A stretch of DNA of 16,021 bases. Source: VFJL01 sp043721435 (GTDB lineage Bacteria; Pseudomonadota; Gammaproteobacteria; Burkholderiales; Nitrosomonadaceae). Positions 1 through 8,333 of this stretch are shown piece after piece (the stretch's first letter is position 1; each line of letters begins with the position of its first letter). The notes below the pieces were generated by a model. The model made no database searches and was not told the DNA's origin. It worked only from the letters and a program-made list of their open reading frames with translations. The stretch covers positions 1-16,021 of the forward strand of contig JAYSQR010000084.1 of the NCBI GenBank assembly GCA_043721435.1, in the 5' to 3' direction. The position numbers and the translations under genes were made by a program.

Positions 1-6
1 TTGATC

Positions 7-98
7 GGAGAGATGGCCGAGTGGTTTAAGGTACACGCCTGGAAAGCGTGCGTACGGCTTCAACCGTACCGAGGGTTCGAATCCCTCTCTCTCCGCCA
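7..98 (+). tRNA. tRNA-Ser (anticodon GGA)
   Basis: A complete class II tRNA with encoded CCA. The acceptor stem GGAGAGA (7-13) pairs with TCTCTCC (88-94), followed by discriminator G95 and CCA 96-98. The anticodon stem CACGC/GCGTG (34-38/46-50) encloses loop CTGGAAA with anticodon GGA at 41-43, which reads UCC and UCU serine codons. The long variable arm (about 51-70, with CGTACGG/CCGTACC pairing) is typical of tRNA-Ser. The T arm is GAGGG-TTCGAAT-CCCTC (71-87). Only six bases precede it in the window, so its promoter cannot be judged. Confidence 0.97.
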
Positions 99-140
99 GT
101 CACCGTCACCAACAATGAACAGGAAAATCCGAGGACTCTG

Positions 141-437
141 ATGGGTGCTTTGATCTTCTATATCGCGATCTACTTCCTCGGTTACTACGCCGCGCACCTG
201 CTCAATCTGCTAAGCGGCCGGACCCTGATCCGCAACCGCCGCATCGCCGGACTAGTCGCCGTATTCATGGTCAGCATGCTGCACGGCTACAAGATAATCA
301 GCAGCGGCCCACCTGATGGCCACGATGAAGGGATGAGTCATGCGCTTGGTTTGTACGTCATCTTGCCGGTTGTGATCATCGTGATTGCAACTGCAATCCG
401 TATATGGCAAGAGAGTGGTGATCGCGACATATCCTAG
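141..437 (+). CDS. Small hypothetical membrane protein (98 aa)
   Basis: I do not recognise the family. The ATG at 141 has GAGG at 131-134 with a six-base spacer. The longer open frame starting at 48 begins inside the tRNA and is not credible. The protein has about three hydrophobic segments (residues 3-22, 36-52 and 68-92). A basic stretch (RTLIRNRR, 28-35) follows the first segment and a short charged tail (QESGDRDIS) closes the protein, consistent with a small inner-membrane protein. No catalytic motif is visible. It lies 42 bases after the tRNA and converges on lpdA, whose stop is 62 bases away, so it may be cotranscribed with the tRNA or have its own weak promoter. Function unknown. Confidence 0.6.
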   Translation: MGALIFYIAIYFLGYYAAHLLNLLSGRTLIRNRRIAGLVAVFMVSMLHGYKIISSGPPDGHDEGMSHALGLYVILPVVIIVIATAIRIWQESGDRDIS

Positions 438-499
438 TCATATTCGACCTCTGTTCCCGCCGGTCAAACCAGTCAACCTAGAAATATTCGTCTCCGAGA

Positions 500-1939
500 T
501 TAAATATGCAGCGCCCGCTTGTCCACGCCCAGTGCTGCTTCGTGCAGCACTTCCGATAATGAAGGATGAGCATGAACGATACGGGCAATATCTTCACTGC
601 TGGCAGAAAATTCCATCGCTACCACCGCTTCGGCAATCATCTCTGAAACGTAGGGACCGATCATGTGGACACCGAGGATGCGATCGGTATCGGCATCCGC
701 CAGCACTTTGACGAAACCACTCGTCTCACCCAACGCGCGCGCGCGTCCGTTGGCCATGAACGGAAACTGTCCCGTTTTATATTGAATTCCTGTAACTTTC
801 AATTCCTGTTCGGTCTTGCCCACCCAGGCAATTTCCGGTGAGGTGTAAATCACCCACGGAATGGTATCGAGATTCACCTGCCCCGCCTGCCCCGCAATGA
901 TTTCCGCCACCGCGACACCCTCCTCGGAGGCCTTATGCGCCAGCATCGGTCCGCGCACCACATCACCAACGGCATATACATTCGGCAGATTAGTGCGGCA
1001 ATGATCATCCACTTCGATACGGCCATGATCATCCAGTTTTAGTCCGATATTTTCCACACCCAATCCAGCGGTATTGGGAATACGGCCAACCGCGACGATC
1101 AGTTTGTCCACTTCCAGTTTCTGCGCTTCACCTTGAGCATCGGCGTATTCCACTGTAATGTTTTTCCCGTTGGTTTGGATCGCGCTGATTTTGACGCCGG
1201 TTTGTATTATCAGGCCTAATTCTTTGGTGAATATTTTCTGTGCCTCTTTCGCCACCTGCTCATCGGCGGCCATGAGAAAGCCCGGCAATGCTTCGAGTAT
1301 GGTGACTTCGGAGCCTAATCTGCGCCACACGCTACCCATTTCCAGACCGATCACGCCCGCGCCGATCACGCCCAGACGCTTGGGCGTTTCAGTCAGCGCC
1401 AGCGCACCCACATTGTCCAGGATGCGTTCGTTGTCCACCGGCGCGAACGATAATTGCCGCGGCGTCGAACCGGTGGCGATGATGATGTGCTTTGCCTCGA
1501 CAGCCTCTGCCTTGTCACCACTCTTTACTTCGATTTGCCAGACCTCCGCGCCGTTACCACTCTTGAGCAACGTTCCGCGCCCATGCATCGAAGTAATCTT
1601 GTTTTTCCGGAACAACATGGCAATGCCGCCGGTAAAGGTCGCAACGATTTTATCCTTGCGCGCAATCATCACCGGAACATCCATCGACAAATCCTGCAGC
1701 TTGATGCCGTGGGCCGAAAATTTATGCGCGGCGCGTTCATAATTCTCGGAAGATTCCAGCAGCGCCTTGGAAGGAATGCAACCGACATTGAGGCAGGTAC
1801 CGCCAAGACTGGCCTTACCCTGCGGGTTCTGCCATTCATCTATGCAAACGGTATTGAGCCCCAGTTGGGCACAGCGGATCGCCGCCACGTAGCCGCCAGG
1901 GCCAGCGCCTATCACTGCCACGTCAAAAGATTGAGACAT
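500..1939 (-). CDS. lpdA: Dihydrolipoyl dehydrogenase (E3 of 2-oxoglutarate dehydrogenase)
   Basis: A flavoprotein of 479 aa, the usual length, which reoxidises dihydrolipoyl groups on SucB and passes electrons to NAD+. The N-terminal FAD fold carries GAGPGG (11-16). The redox disulfide motif GGTCLNVGCIPSK places the active cysteines at C49 and C54. A second Rossmann motif, GAGVIGLEMG, binds NAD. The C-terminal dimer domain ends with HAHPSLSE, giving the catalytic pair H458 and E463. The gene begins 40 bases after sucB on the same strand and is the last gene of the minus-strand TCA block, so it probably serves the 2-oxoglutarate complex. It could also be shared with a pyruvate or glycine-cleavage complex encoded elsewhere. 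No clear hairpin terminator follows it. Confidence 0.96.
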   Translation of the reverse strand: MSQSFDVAVIGAGPGGYVAAIRCAQLGLNTVCIDEWQNPQGKASLGGTCLNVGCIPSKALLESSENYERAAHKFSAHGIKLQDLSMDVPVMIARKDKIVATFTGGIAMLFRKNKITSMHGRGTLLKSGNGAEVWQIEVKSGDKAEAVEAKHIIIATGSTPRQLSFAPVDNERILDNVGALALTETPKRLGVIGAGVIGLEMGSVWRRLGSEVTILEALPGFLMAADEQVAKEAQKIFTKELGLIIQTGVKISAIQTNGKNITVEYADAQGEAQKLEVDKLIVAVGRIPNTAGLGVENIGLKLDDHGRIEVDDHCRTNLPNVYAVGDVVRGPMLAHKASEEGVAVAEIIAGQAGQVNLDTIPWVIYTSPEIAWVGKTEQELKVTGIQYKTGQFPFMANGRARALGETSGFVKVLADADTDRILGVHMIGPYVSEMIAEAVVAMEFSASSEDIARIVHAHPSLSEVLHEAALGVDKRALHI

Positions 1940-1979
1940 GTGGGTACCTTATGAAAAGTAAAATGCGAGGATCCGTCAC

Positions 1980-3164
1980 TCAGGTTTCCAGTAGCGAACC
2001 CATCTCGTTCTCCAGCGCCTCTTTTATCGCCACCAGGGAAAGCACTGCCTCGCGCCCGTCGATGATGCGGTGATCGTAGGATAGCGCAAGGTAATTCATC
2101 GGACGAATGACCACCTGGCCATTCTCGGCCACGGGTCTATCCTTGGTGGCATGAATACCGAGGATCGCACTTTGCGGCGGGTTGATGATGGGGGTGGAAA
2201 GCATCGAGCCATATACGCCGCCATTGGTGATGGAAAAGGTACCGCCCGTCAATTCCTCGATGGTGAGCTTGCCTTCTTGGGCGCGCTGGCTGAAACCAGC
2301 AATCTGTTTTTCGATTTCAGCCAGCGACAAGCGGTCGGCATCGCGGATGATCGGCACTACCAGACCGCGCGGACTGCCCACCGCGATGCCGATATCATAG
2401 TAACCGTGATACACGATGTCGTTGCCGTCGACTGAAGCGTTGACAATGGGGAATTTTTTCAGCGCCGCCACTACTGCCTTGACGAAAAATGAGGTGAAGC
2501 CGAGCTTGACGCCGTGTTCCTTTTCGAAGCTTTGTTTATGGCGAGTGCGCAAATCAATGAGCGCCTGCATGTTGACTTCGTTGAACGTGGTCAGTATCGC
2601 TGCGGTAGATTGGGACTGCACCAGCCGCTCGGCGATGCGCATCCGCAACCGTGACATGGCGACCCGCTGCTCAGACCGATCACCGCCAGGCATAGCCACG
2701 GCGGTGGCTACCGTGGCTGACGGCGACTTGGTTCCCGCGTGGGCTGCCACATCCTCTTTGGTGATGCGTCCGCCGCGCCCGGTTCCGCTGATTGCCTCGG
2801 CTTTGAGATTCTCTTCGGCTGCCATTTTCCTGGCTGCAGGCATCATGGCCGGAGTTACCGCAACCGCTGCAGCAGATTCCGTAACCGGTGACGTTATGGT
2901 TACAGCCGCTGTAGTTGTGGCAGTCGCCTCGGTATCTATAGTCGCGATGATTTCGCTGCTTACTACCGTCGCCCCATCGCCCTTGATGATTTTAGCCAGT
3001 ATGCCCGCCACCGGTGCCGGTAATTCCAGCACGACTTTGTCGGTCTCAATATCGATCAGATTTTCATTACGCTCGACATATTCACCCTGCTTCTTGTGCC
3101 AGGAAAGCAGCGTGGCCTCTGCCACCGATTCGGATAATACCGGAACTTTGACTTCGACTAGCAT
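1980..3164 (-). CDS. sucB: Dihydrolipoyllysine succinyltransferase (E2 of 2-oxoglutarate dehydrogenase)
   Basis: The 394-aa core subunit transfers succinyl groups from SucA to coenzyme A. A single N-terminal lipoyl domain (about 1-76) has the lipoyl-lysine motif ETDKVVLE with K43. An Ala/Thr/Val-rich linker (about 80-105) follows, then a peripheral-subunit-binding domain (about 104-143, with GRGGRITKEDV). The catalytic domain ends with SYDHRIIDGREA, giving active-site H365 and D369. The start at 3164 has GGAAGG just upstream. It sits 15 bases behind sucA and 40 ahead of lpdA, the standard E1-E2-E3 order. The single lipoyl domain and the gene context favour the succinyltransferase over pyruvate dehydrogenase E2. 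Confidence 0.96.
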   Translation of the reverse strand: MLVEVKVPVLSESVAEATLLSWHKKQGEYVERNENLIDIETDKVVLELPAPVAGILAKIIKGDGATVVSSEIIATIDTEATATTTAAVTITSPVTESAAAVAVTPAMMPAARKMAAEENLKAEAISGTGRGGRITKEDVAAHAGTKSPSATVATAVAMPGGDRSEQRVAMSRLRMRIAERLVQSQSTAAILTTFNEVNMQALIDLRTRHKQSFEKEHGVKLGFTSFFVKAVVAALKKFPIVNASVDGNDIVYHGYYDIGIAVGSPRGLVVPIIRDADRLSLAEIEKQIAGFSQRAQEGKLTIEELTGGTFSITNGGVYGSMLSTPIINPPQSAILGIHATKDRPVAENGQVVIRPMNYLALSYDHRIIDGREAVLSLVAIKEALENEMGSLLET

Positions 3165-3179
3165 GAGCCTTCCTTTAGG

Positions 3180-6032
3180 TTAAATTTTCTCGCGAAACGC
3201 TGCTGCCACCAGTTCATTCTGCTGCAAATTGTGCTTCGCCAGATACCCCACCGCCGGCGATGCCGATGATGGGCGCAACGCATAACCCAGAACCTGATCA
3301 GGCCGTTTGTGCCGCAGCAGATAATGCTGAATGCGGTGCCAGGCTCCCTGATTGCCGGATTCCTCCTGGCACCAGAGTATATCCCCGGCGTTGGCGTAGC
3401 GCTCAATCTCGGCCTGGAAATCATCATGTGGAAACGGATACAACTGCTCGATGCGGATGAGCGCCATATCCACAATTTTGTGTTCCCGCCGGTAAGCCAG
3501 CAAGTCATAGTAGATTTTGCCGCAACAAGCGATGATGCGCCGTACTTTTTTCGGATCAAGCTGTTCTGTTTCCGGGATCACGCTCATAAAACTGCCAGCG
3601 GCCAGATCTTCCAGACTCGATACTGATTCCTTGCGGCGTAACATGCTTTTCGGGCTCATGATGATCAGTGGCTTGCGCAGTGGACGTATCATCTGCCGCC
3701 GCAGCAGATGAAACATCTGTGCCGGTAGGGACGGAACGCATACCTGCATATTGTATTCTGCGCACAGTTGTAGGTAGCGCTCCAGGCGCGCCGAGGAATG
3801 CTCCGGCCCTTGTCCCTCGTAGCCATGCGGCAGCATCATCACCAGGCTGCACAATCGCCCCCACTTGGCCTCGCCGGAAGCAATGAACTGATCTATCACC
3901 ACTTGTGCGCCATTGGCAAAATCGCCAAATTGCGCCTCCCACACCACCAGTTCATTCGGTTCAGCGGTAGCATAGCCATATTCAAAACCCAGTACCGCTT
4001 CTTCCGACAGCACTGAATCGATAATCACAAAATCCGGCTGCTCCGGCGTAATGTGGCTTAGTGGAACATAGGTGCCCTCGTCCCATCGTTCCCGATCCTG
4101 ATCATGCAGCACTGCATGACGGTGGAAGAAAGTTCCACGCCCGGAATCCTGCCCGGAAATACGTACCGGATAACCGTCTTTCAGTAGCGCCGCATAGGCC
4201 AGATTTTCCGCCATGCCCCAATCCAGTGGCAGCTTGCCTTCGCTCATCAATCGCCGGTCGGCAATAATCTTTTCCACCCGCGGATGTAACTTGAAATTGG
4301 CCGGAATAGCGGTAAGCCGCCCCGCCAGATGCTTCAGTTCCGCCATTGGCAAACCGGTCTGCACTTTCTGCTCCCAGCGGCTGTCCTTCAGGAAAGGCGC
4401 CCAATCCACCGCGCGCTGCGGCTTGTAGTCATAGAGGATAGTTTTGTTGGGGTTGCGGCCTGCATCCATATCATCGCGATAGGCTTGCACCATCTGCTCG
4501 GCTGCGCCCGCCTGGATGACGCCCTCGCTTCGCAGCCTGTCGGCGTAGAGTTTGCGCGTACCGGGATGGCGGCTGATCACCTTGTACATCTGCGGCTGCG
4601 TCACCATCGGCTCGTCTTGTTCATTGTGGCCGAGGCGGCGGAAACAAACCATGTCTATGACCACATCCTTCTGGAACTGCATGCGGTAATCAAGTGCGAT
4701 TTCCGTCACCATCACCACCGCTTCGGGGTCGTCGCCGTTGACATGAAAAATCGGCGCTTCGATCATTTTCGACACGTCCGTGCAATACAGCGTGGAACGA
4801 GCGTCGCGCGGATCGGAAGTGGTGAAACCAATCTGGTTGTTGATGACAACATGCACCGTGCCGCCGGTGCCATAGCCGCGAGTCTGCGACAGATTCAGGG
4901 TCTCCATCACCACTCCCTGACCGGCATACGCTGCATCGCCATGCAGCAACACCGGCAGCACCAGCTTGCCCTGGCGGTCGCGCAAACGATGCTGACGGGC
5001 TCGCACCGAACCTTCCACTACCGGGTCAACGATTTCCAGATGCGATGGATTGAACGCCAGTGTCAGGCGCATGACTCCGCCGCCAGGAGTCGACATCGCC
5101 GAAGAAAAACCCTGATGATATTTGACATCACCGGCAGTCAGTTCCTGCGCATGCTTGCCTTCGAATTCCTGGAATAATTCAGCCGGCATTTTGCCCAGCG
5201 TGTTCACCAGCACATTGAGCCGTCCGCGATGAGCCATGCCTATGACTACTTCCTGCACACCCATCTGACCGGCACGCTGCAACAGGTTATCCAGAAGCGG
5301 GATCAAGCTCTCGCCGCCTTCACCAGAGAAACGTTTCTGTCCGACATAGCGGGTGTGCAAATATTTTTCCAGTCCTTCCGCCGCATTGAGCCGTTCCAGA
5401 ATATGCCGCTTGTACTCTGCAGAATAGGCAGGCTGGGAGCGCGGGCCTTCGAAGCGCTTCTGTATCCAGCGTTTCTGCTCGGTGTCGGCAATGTACATGT
5501 ACTCGATGCCGATACTGCTGCAGTAGATTTGACGCAGTGCCTGCAGAATTTCTCGTAGTGGCGCACGGCCGGGGCCGACCAGCGAACCGGTGTCGAACAC
5601 GGTATCCATGTCCGCTTCGGTCAAGCCGTAGTGGGACGGATCAAGTTCCGGAATATACGGTTTTTCCTGATGCTTGAGCGGGTCGAGACTGGCTAGACGC
5701 ACACCAAGAAAACGATGGGCATTGATGATCTGCAGTACCGATACCTGCTTGCGTTCTGCCGCCACCACCTGTTCAGCGCCCTGAACGCTAGCCTGGCTGT
5801 CGCGTGTATGTTCTGCTGCTGGACGAATGAATGCTGCGAGCACCGGGCTGTGTGACACATCGCGTGTGGTTTTTCCCGCTATTTTCTGCAGTTCGTCAAA
5901 ATAACTGCGCCACTCCGGCAGAACCAAGGTGGGGTTTTGCAGATAATCTTCGTAAAGCTCCTCGATGAATGGCGCATTCGTGCCAAACAGCATGGAGTTC
6001 TCGAACAACTGCTTCATACTCGTTGCGGGCAT
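3180..6032 (-). CDS. sucA: 2-oxoglutarate dehydrogenase E1 component
   Basis: A thiamine-diphosphate enzyme that decarboxylates 2-oxoglutarate and succinylates the lipoyl arm of SucB. At 950 aa it matches the homodimeric E1 family (about 930 aa in enterics). The N-terminus carries the E2-binding segment typical of SucA (LFGTNAPFIEELYEDY, 15-30). The ThDP motif runs from GDAAYAGQG (365-373) to VVINNQ (395-400). MAHRGRLNVL (266-275) and the HLEIVDPVVEGSVRARQ region are family signatures. The gene starts 16 bases after gltA. The start at 6032 has only a weak purine stretch (AAAAG); ATG at 6017 (MKQLFENS) is a reasonable alternative that would remove five residues. Confidence 0.96.
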   Translation of the reverse strand: MPATSMKQLFENSMLFGTNAPFIEELYEDYLQNPTLVLPEWRSYFDELQKIAGKTTRDVSHSPVLAAFIRPAAEHTRDSQASVQGAEQVVAAERKQVSVLQIINAHRFLGVRLASLDPLKHQEKPYIPELDPSHYGLTEADMDTVFDTGSLVGPGRAPLREILQALRQIYCSSIGIEYMYIADTEQKRWIQKRFEGPRSQPAYSAEYKRHILERLNAAEGLEKYLHTRYVGQKRFSGEGGESLIPLLDNLLQRAGQMGVQEVVIGMAHRGRLNVLVNTLGKMPAELFQEFEGKHAQELTAGDVKYHQGFSSAMSTPGGGVMRLTLAFNPSHLEIVDPVVEGSVRARQHRLRDRQGKLVLPVLLHGDAAYAGQGVVMETLNLSQTRGYGTGGTVHVVINNQIGFTTSDPRDARSTLYCTDVSKMIEAPIFHVNGDDPEAVVMVTEIALDYRMQFQKDVVIDMVCFRRLGHNEQDEPMVTQPQMYKVISRHPGTRKLYADRLRSEGVIQAGAAEQMVQAYRDDMDAGRNPNKTILYDYKPQRAVDWAPFLKDSRWEQKVQTGLPMAELKHLAGRLTAIPANFKLHPRVEKIIADRRLMSEGKLPLDWGMAENLAYAALLKDGYPVRISGQDSGRGTFFHRHAVLHDQDRERWDEGTYVPLSHITPEQPDFVIIDSVLSEEAVLGFEYGYATAEPNELVVWEAQFGDFANGAQVVIDQFIASGEAKWGRLCSLVMMLPHGYEGQGPEHSSARLERYLQLCAEYNMQVCVPSLPAQMFHLLRRQMIRPLRKPLIIMSPKSMLRRKESVSSLEDLAAGSFMSVIPETEQLDPKKVRRIIACCGKIYYDLLAYRREHKIVDMALIRIEQLYPFPHDDFQAEIERYANAGDILWCQEESGNQGAWHRIQHYLLRHKRPDQVLGYALRPSSASPAVGYLAKHNLQQNELVAAAFREKI

Positions 6033-6048
6033 CTTTTACGGAACCAAA

Positions 6049-7350
6049 TTATTTGCGTAACGCAAGCGGCGCCACATCGCGTGTGGCTGCACCGGTATAA
6101 AGCTGGCGTGGGCGCCCTATCTTGTATTCCGGATCGGAAATCATTTCGCTCCATTGAGCGATCCAGCCGACTGTGCGCGCCATGGCAAATATGGCAGTAA
6201 ACATGGAAACCGGAATACCCAGAGCACGTTGCACGATGCCGGAATAGAAATCGACATTAGGATAGAGTTTCTTGGAGATGAAATATTCATCTTCCAGCGC
6301 GATTTTCTCCAGTTCCAGCGCCAGTTTGAACAGTGGGTCATTCTGCAATCCCAGTTCATTTAATACTTCGTGGCAGGTCTCGCGCATCAACTTCGCGCGC
6401 GGATCAAAATTCTTATATACCCGGTGACCGAAACCCATCAGCTTGAAACTGTCGTTCTTGTCCTTGGCACGTTTGATGTATTCGCCGATGCGGGAAACAT
6501 CGCCGATTTCTTCCAGCATGTTGAGGCAGGCCTCGTTCGCCCCGCCATGCGCCGGCCCCCACAGGCAGGCGATACCGGCGGAAATGCAGGCAAATGGATT
6601 GGCTCCGCTGGAGCCGGACAAACGCACGGTGGAAGTGGAAGCATTCTGCTCGTGGTCAGCATGCAGGATCAGTATGCGATCCAGCGCTCGCGCCAGTACC
6701 GGGTTGGACTTGTATTCCTCGGCAGGGGTGGCGAACATCATGTGCAGGAAATTTTCTGCGTAGTTGAGATTGTTGCGCGGATAGATGAAAGGCTGGCCAA
6801 TGTTGTACTTGTAAGCCATTGCGGTAATGGTCGGCAGCTTCGCAACCAGCCGGAAAGCTGACAGTTCGCGCTGCGCAGCATCGGAAATATCCATCGCATC
6901 GTGATAAAACGCCGATAGCGCCCCAACCACGCCCACCATCACCGCCATCGGGTGGGCGTCACGGCGGAAGCCGGTATAGAACCGTGCCAGCTGCTCGTGC
7001 ACCATCGTGTGCTCCTTGATGGTGTAGTCGAATAAAGTTTTCTGCTCGCTGGTAGGCAGCTCGCCATTCATCAGCAGATAACACACTTCCATGAAATCGC
7101 ATTGCCTAGCCAACTGTTCGATCGGGTAGCCGCGATAAAGCAGGATGCCCGCGTCACCGTCGATGAAAGTTATTTTGGAACTGCAACTGGCGGTGGAAAA
7201 ATAGCCGGGATCGTAAGTAAACACGCCGCTCCTGGCATGCAAACTACGGATATCCACCACCTCCGGCCCCATGCTGCCGGCCATGACCGGGAACTCAAGC
7301 GGCTGACTGCCGTTGCCAAGATCAAGGGTCGCTGTACGTTTCTGCTCCAT
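6049..7350 (-). CDS. gltA: Citrate synthase (type II)
   Basis: Condenses acetyl-CoA and oxaloacetate to citrate at the entry of the TCA cycle. The 433-aa protein has the N-terminal beta domain found in the hexameric, NADH-sensitive Gram-negative enzymes. Catalytic residues are H268 (WGPAHGGANEA), H309 (GFGHRVYKNFDPRAK) and D367 (PNVDFYSG). HADHEQNAST (230-239) is also typical. I chose ATG 7350 because GGAGA lies five bases upstream and the N-terminus then matches the family; the open frame extends to 7443 without a ribosome site. It follows sdhE by 49 bases and precedes sucA by 16. It is distinct from the second citrate synthase-fold gene, prpC, in this window. Confidence 0.96.
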   Translation of the reverse strand: MEQKRTATLDLGNGSQPLEFPVMAGSMGPEVVDIRSLHARSGVFTYDPGYFSTASCSSKITFIDGDAGILLYRGYPIEQLARQCDFMEVCYLLMNGELPTSEQKTLFDYTIKEHTMVHEQLARFYTGFRRDAHPMAVMVGVVGALSAFYHDAMDISDAAQRELSAFRLVAKLPTITAMAYKYNIGQPFIYPRNNLNYAENFLHMMFATPAEEYKSNPVLARALDRILILHADHEQNASTSTVRLSGSSGANPFACISAGIACLWGPAHGGANEACLNMLEEIGDVSRIGEYIKRAKDKNDSFKLMGFGHRVYKNFDPRAKLMRETCHEVLNELGLQNDPLFKLALELEKIALEDEYFISKKLYPNVDFYSGIVQRALGIPVSMFTAIFAMARTVGWIAQWSEMISDPEYKIGRPRQLYTGAATRDVAPLALRK

Positions 7351-7399
7351 ATCATTCTCCACTGTTTTCATCGTTGTCGGCAAAACAATCGCGGCGCGG

Positions 7400-7633
7400 T
7401 CAAGCTGCTTGCAAAAGCCGCAGTACTGGCCCCAGGCTGGCATCTTCCGGCTCTTTCCTCGTTGTAATCATATCCCACAAGTCATTGTCGGAAAGGTCCA
7501 ACAATGTAGCAAGTTGCTGCAATTCCGTTTCACTCAGTTGCGGGTAATGTTTATCCATAAACCGTTGCAGCACGATATCCAGTTCCAGCAATCCACGCCG
7601 ACAGCGCCAGCGGGCGCGCTCCAGTTCCTTCAT
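7400..7633 (-). CDS. sdhE: Succinate dehydrogenase flavinylation factor SdhE
   Basis: A 77-aa soluble helical protein of the SdhE (YgfY, DUF339) family, which promotes covalent attachment of FAD to SdhA. The family signature RGxxE is present as R13-G14-L15-L16-E17 in CRRGLLELD. Its ATG overlaps the sdhB stop as ATGA (7630-7633), which suggests translational coupling. The open frame continues upstream inside sdhB, but that part is only a shadow. The position between sdhB and gltA fits its role in the same operon. Length is close to the usual 80-90 aa. Confidence 0.92.
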   Translation of the reverse strand: MKELERARWRCRRGLLELDIVLQRFMDKHYPQLSETELQQLATLLDLSDNDLWDMITTRKEPEDASLGPVLRLLQAA

Positions 7634-8325
7634 ACCGTTCTTTTCACCATCATGTCCTTGATCTTGCCAATGGCGCTGGTTGGATTCAATCCCTTGGGAC
7701 ATGCGTCCACGCAATTCATGATGGAATGGCAGCGAAACAGACGGTACGGGTCTTCCAGATTGTCCAGCCGTTCGGCGCCGGCCTGGTCGCGGCTGTCGGC
7801 GAGAAAACGATAGGCTTGCAGCAATCCCGCAGGGCCGACGAACTTATCCGGGTTCCACCAGAACGAAGGGCATGCAGTGGTGCAACATGCGCACAGGATG
7901 CATTCATACACGCCATCCAGTTCTGCCCTTTCTGCGGGCGATTGCAACCGCTCGGTTTCCGGCGGCGGATCATTGTTGATCAGATAAGGCTTGATCGAAT
8001 GGTACTGCTGGAAGAACTGGGTCATGTCCACGATCAGATCGCGGATTACCGGCAGCCCCGGCAACGGACGCAATTCCACCGGCTCTCTCAACCCCGCAAC
8101 TGGTGTGATGCAGGCCAGCCCGTTGCGGCCGTTGATATTCATTGCGTCCGATCCGCACACCCCTTCCCGGCAGGAACGGCGCAGACTCAGGCTGTCATCC
8201 ACCGACTTGATTCGCACCAGCGCATCCAGCAGCATTCGGTCGGATGGCTCCAACGCGACGTCATAGTCCTGCATGTACGGCTGGTCGTCCTTGTCGGGAT
8301 CGTAGCGGTAGATCAAGAAACGCAT
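7630..8325 (-). CDS. sdhB: Succinate dehydrogenase iron-sulfur subunit
   Basis: A 231-aa electron-transfer subunit that links the SdhA flavin to quinone. The N-terminal ferredoxin domain holds the 2Fe-2S ligands in RSCREGVCGSD (C52, C57, D60) and C72; the aspartate in place of the third cysteine is also seen in E. coli. The C-terminal domain has CILCACC (C142, C145, C148) with C209 for the 4Fe-4S cluster, and C152, C199 and C205 for the 3Fe-4S cluster. The start at 8325 has AGGAG five bases upstream. It follows sdhA by eight bases and overlaps sdhE by four. The longer frame to 8445 runs into sdhA and is not used. Confidence 0.96.
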   Translation of the reverse strand: MRFLIYRYDPDKDDQPYMQDYDVALEPSDRMLLDALVRIKSVDDSLSLRRSCREGVCGSDAMNINGRNGLACITPVAGLREPVELRPLPGLPVIRDLIVDMTQFFQQYHSIKPYLINNDPPPETERLQSPAERAELDGVYECILCACCTTACPSFWWNPDKFVGPAGLLQAYRFLADSRDQAGAERLDNLEDPYRLFRCHSIMNCVDACPKGLNPTSAIGKIKDMMVKRTV

Positions 8326-8333
8326 ACCTGCTC

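Noticed and set aside
48..140. N-terminal extension of the small membrane protein starting inside the tRNA
   Set aside because: It overlaps the tRNA-Ser gene and lacks a ribosome site; ATG 141 has GAGG at the right distance.
4329..5177. Long + strand open frame (282 codons) opposite sucA
   Set aside because: It is antisense to the well-conserved core of sucA, His-rich and low in recognisable motifs, as expected of a shadow frame.
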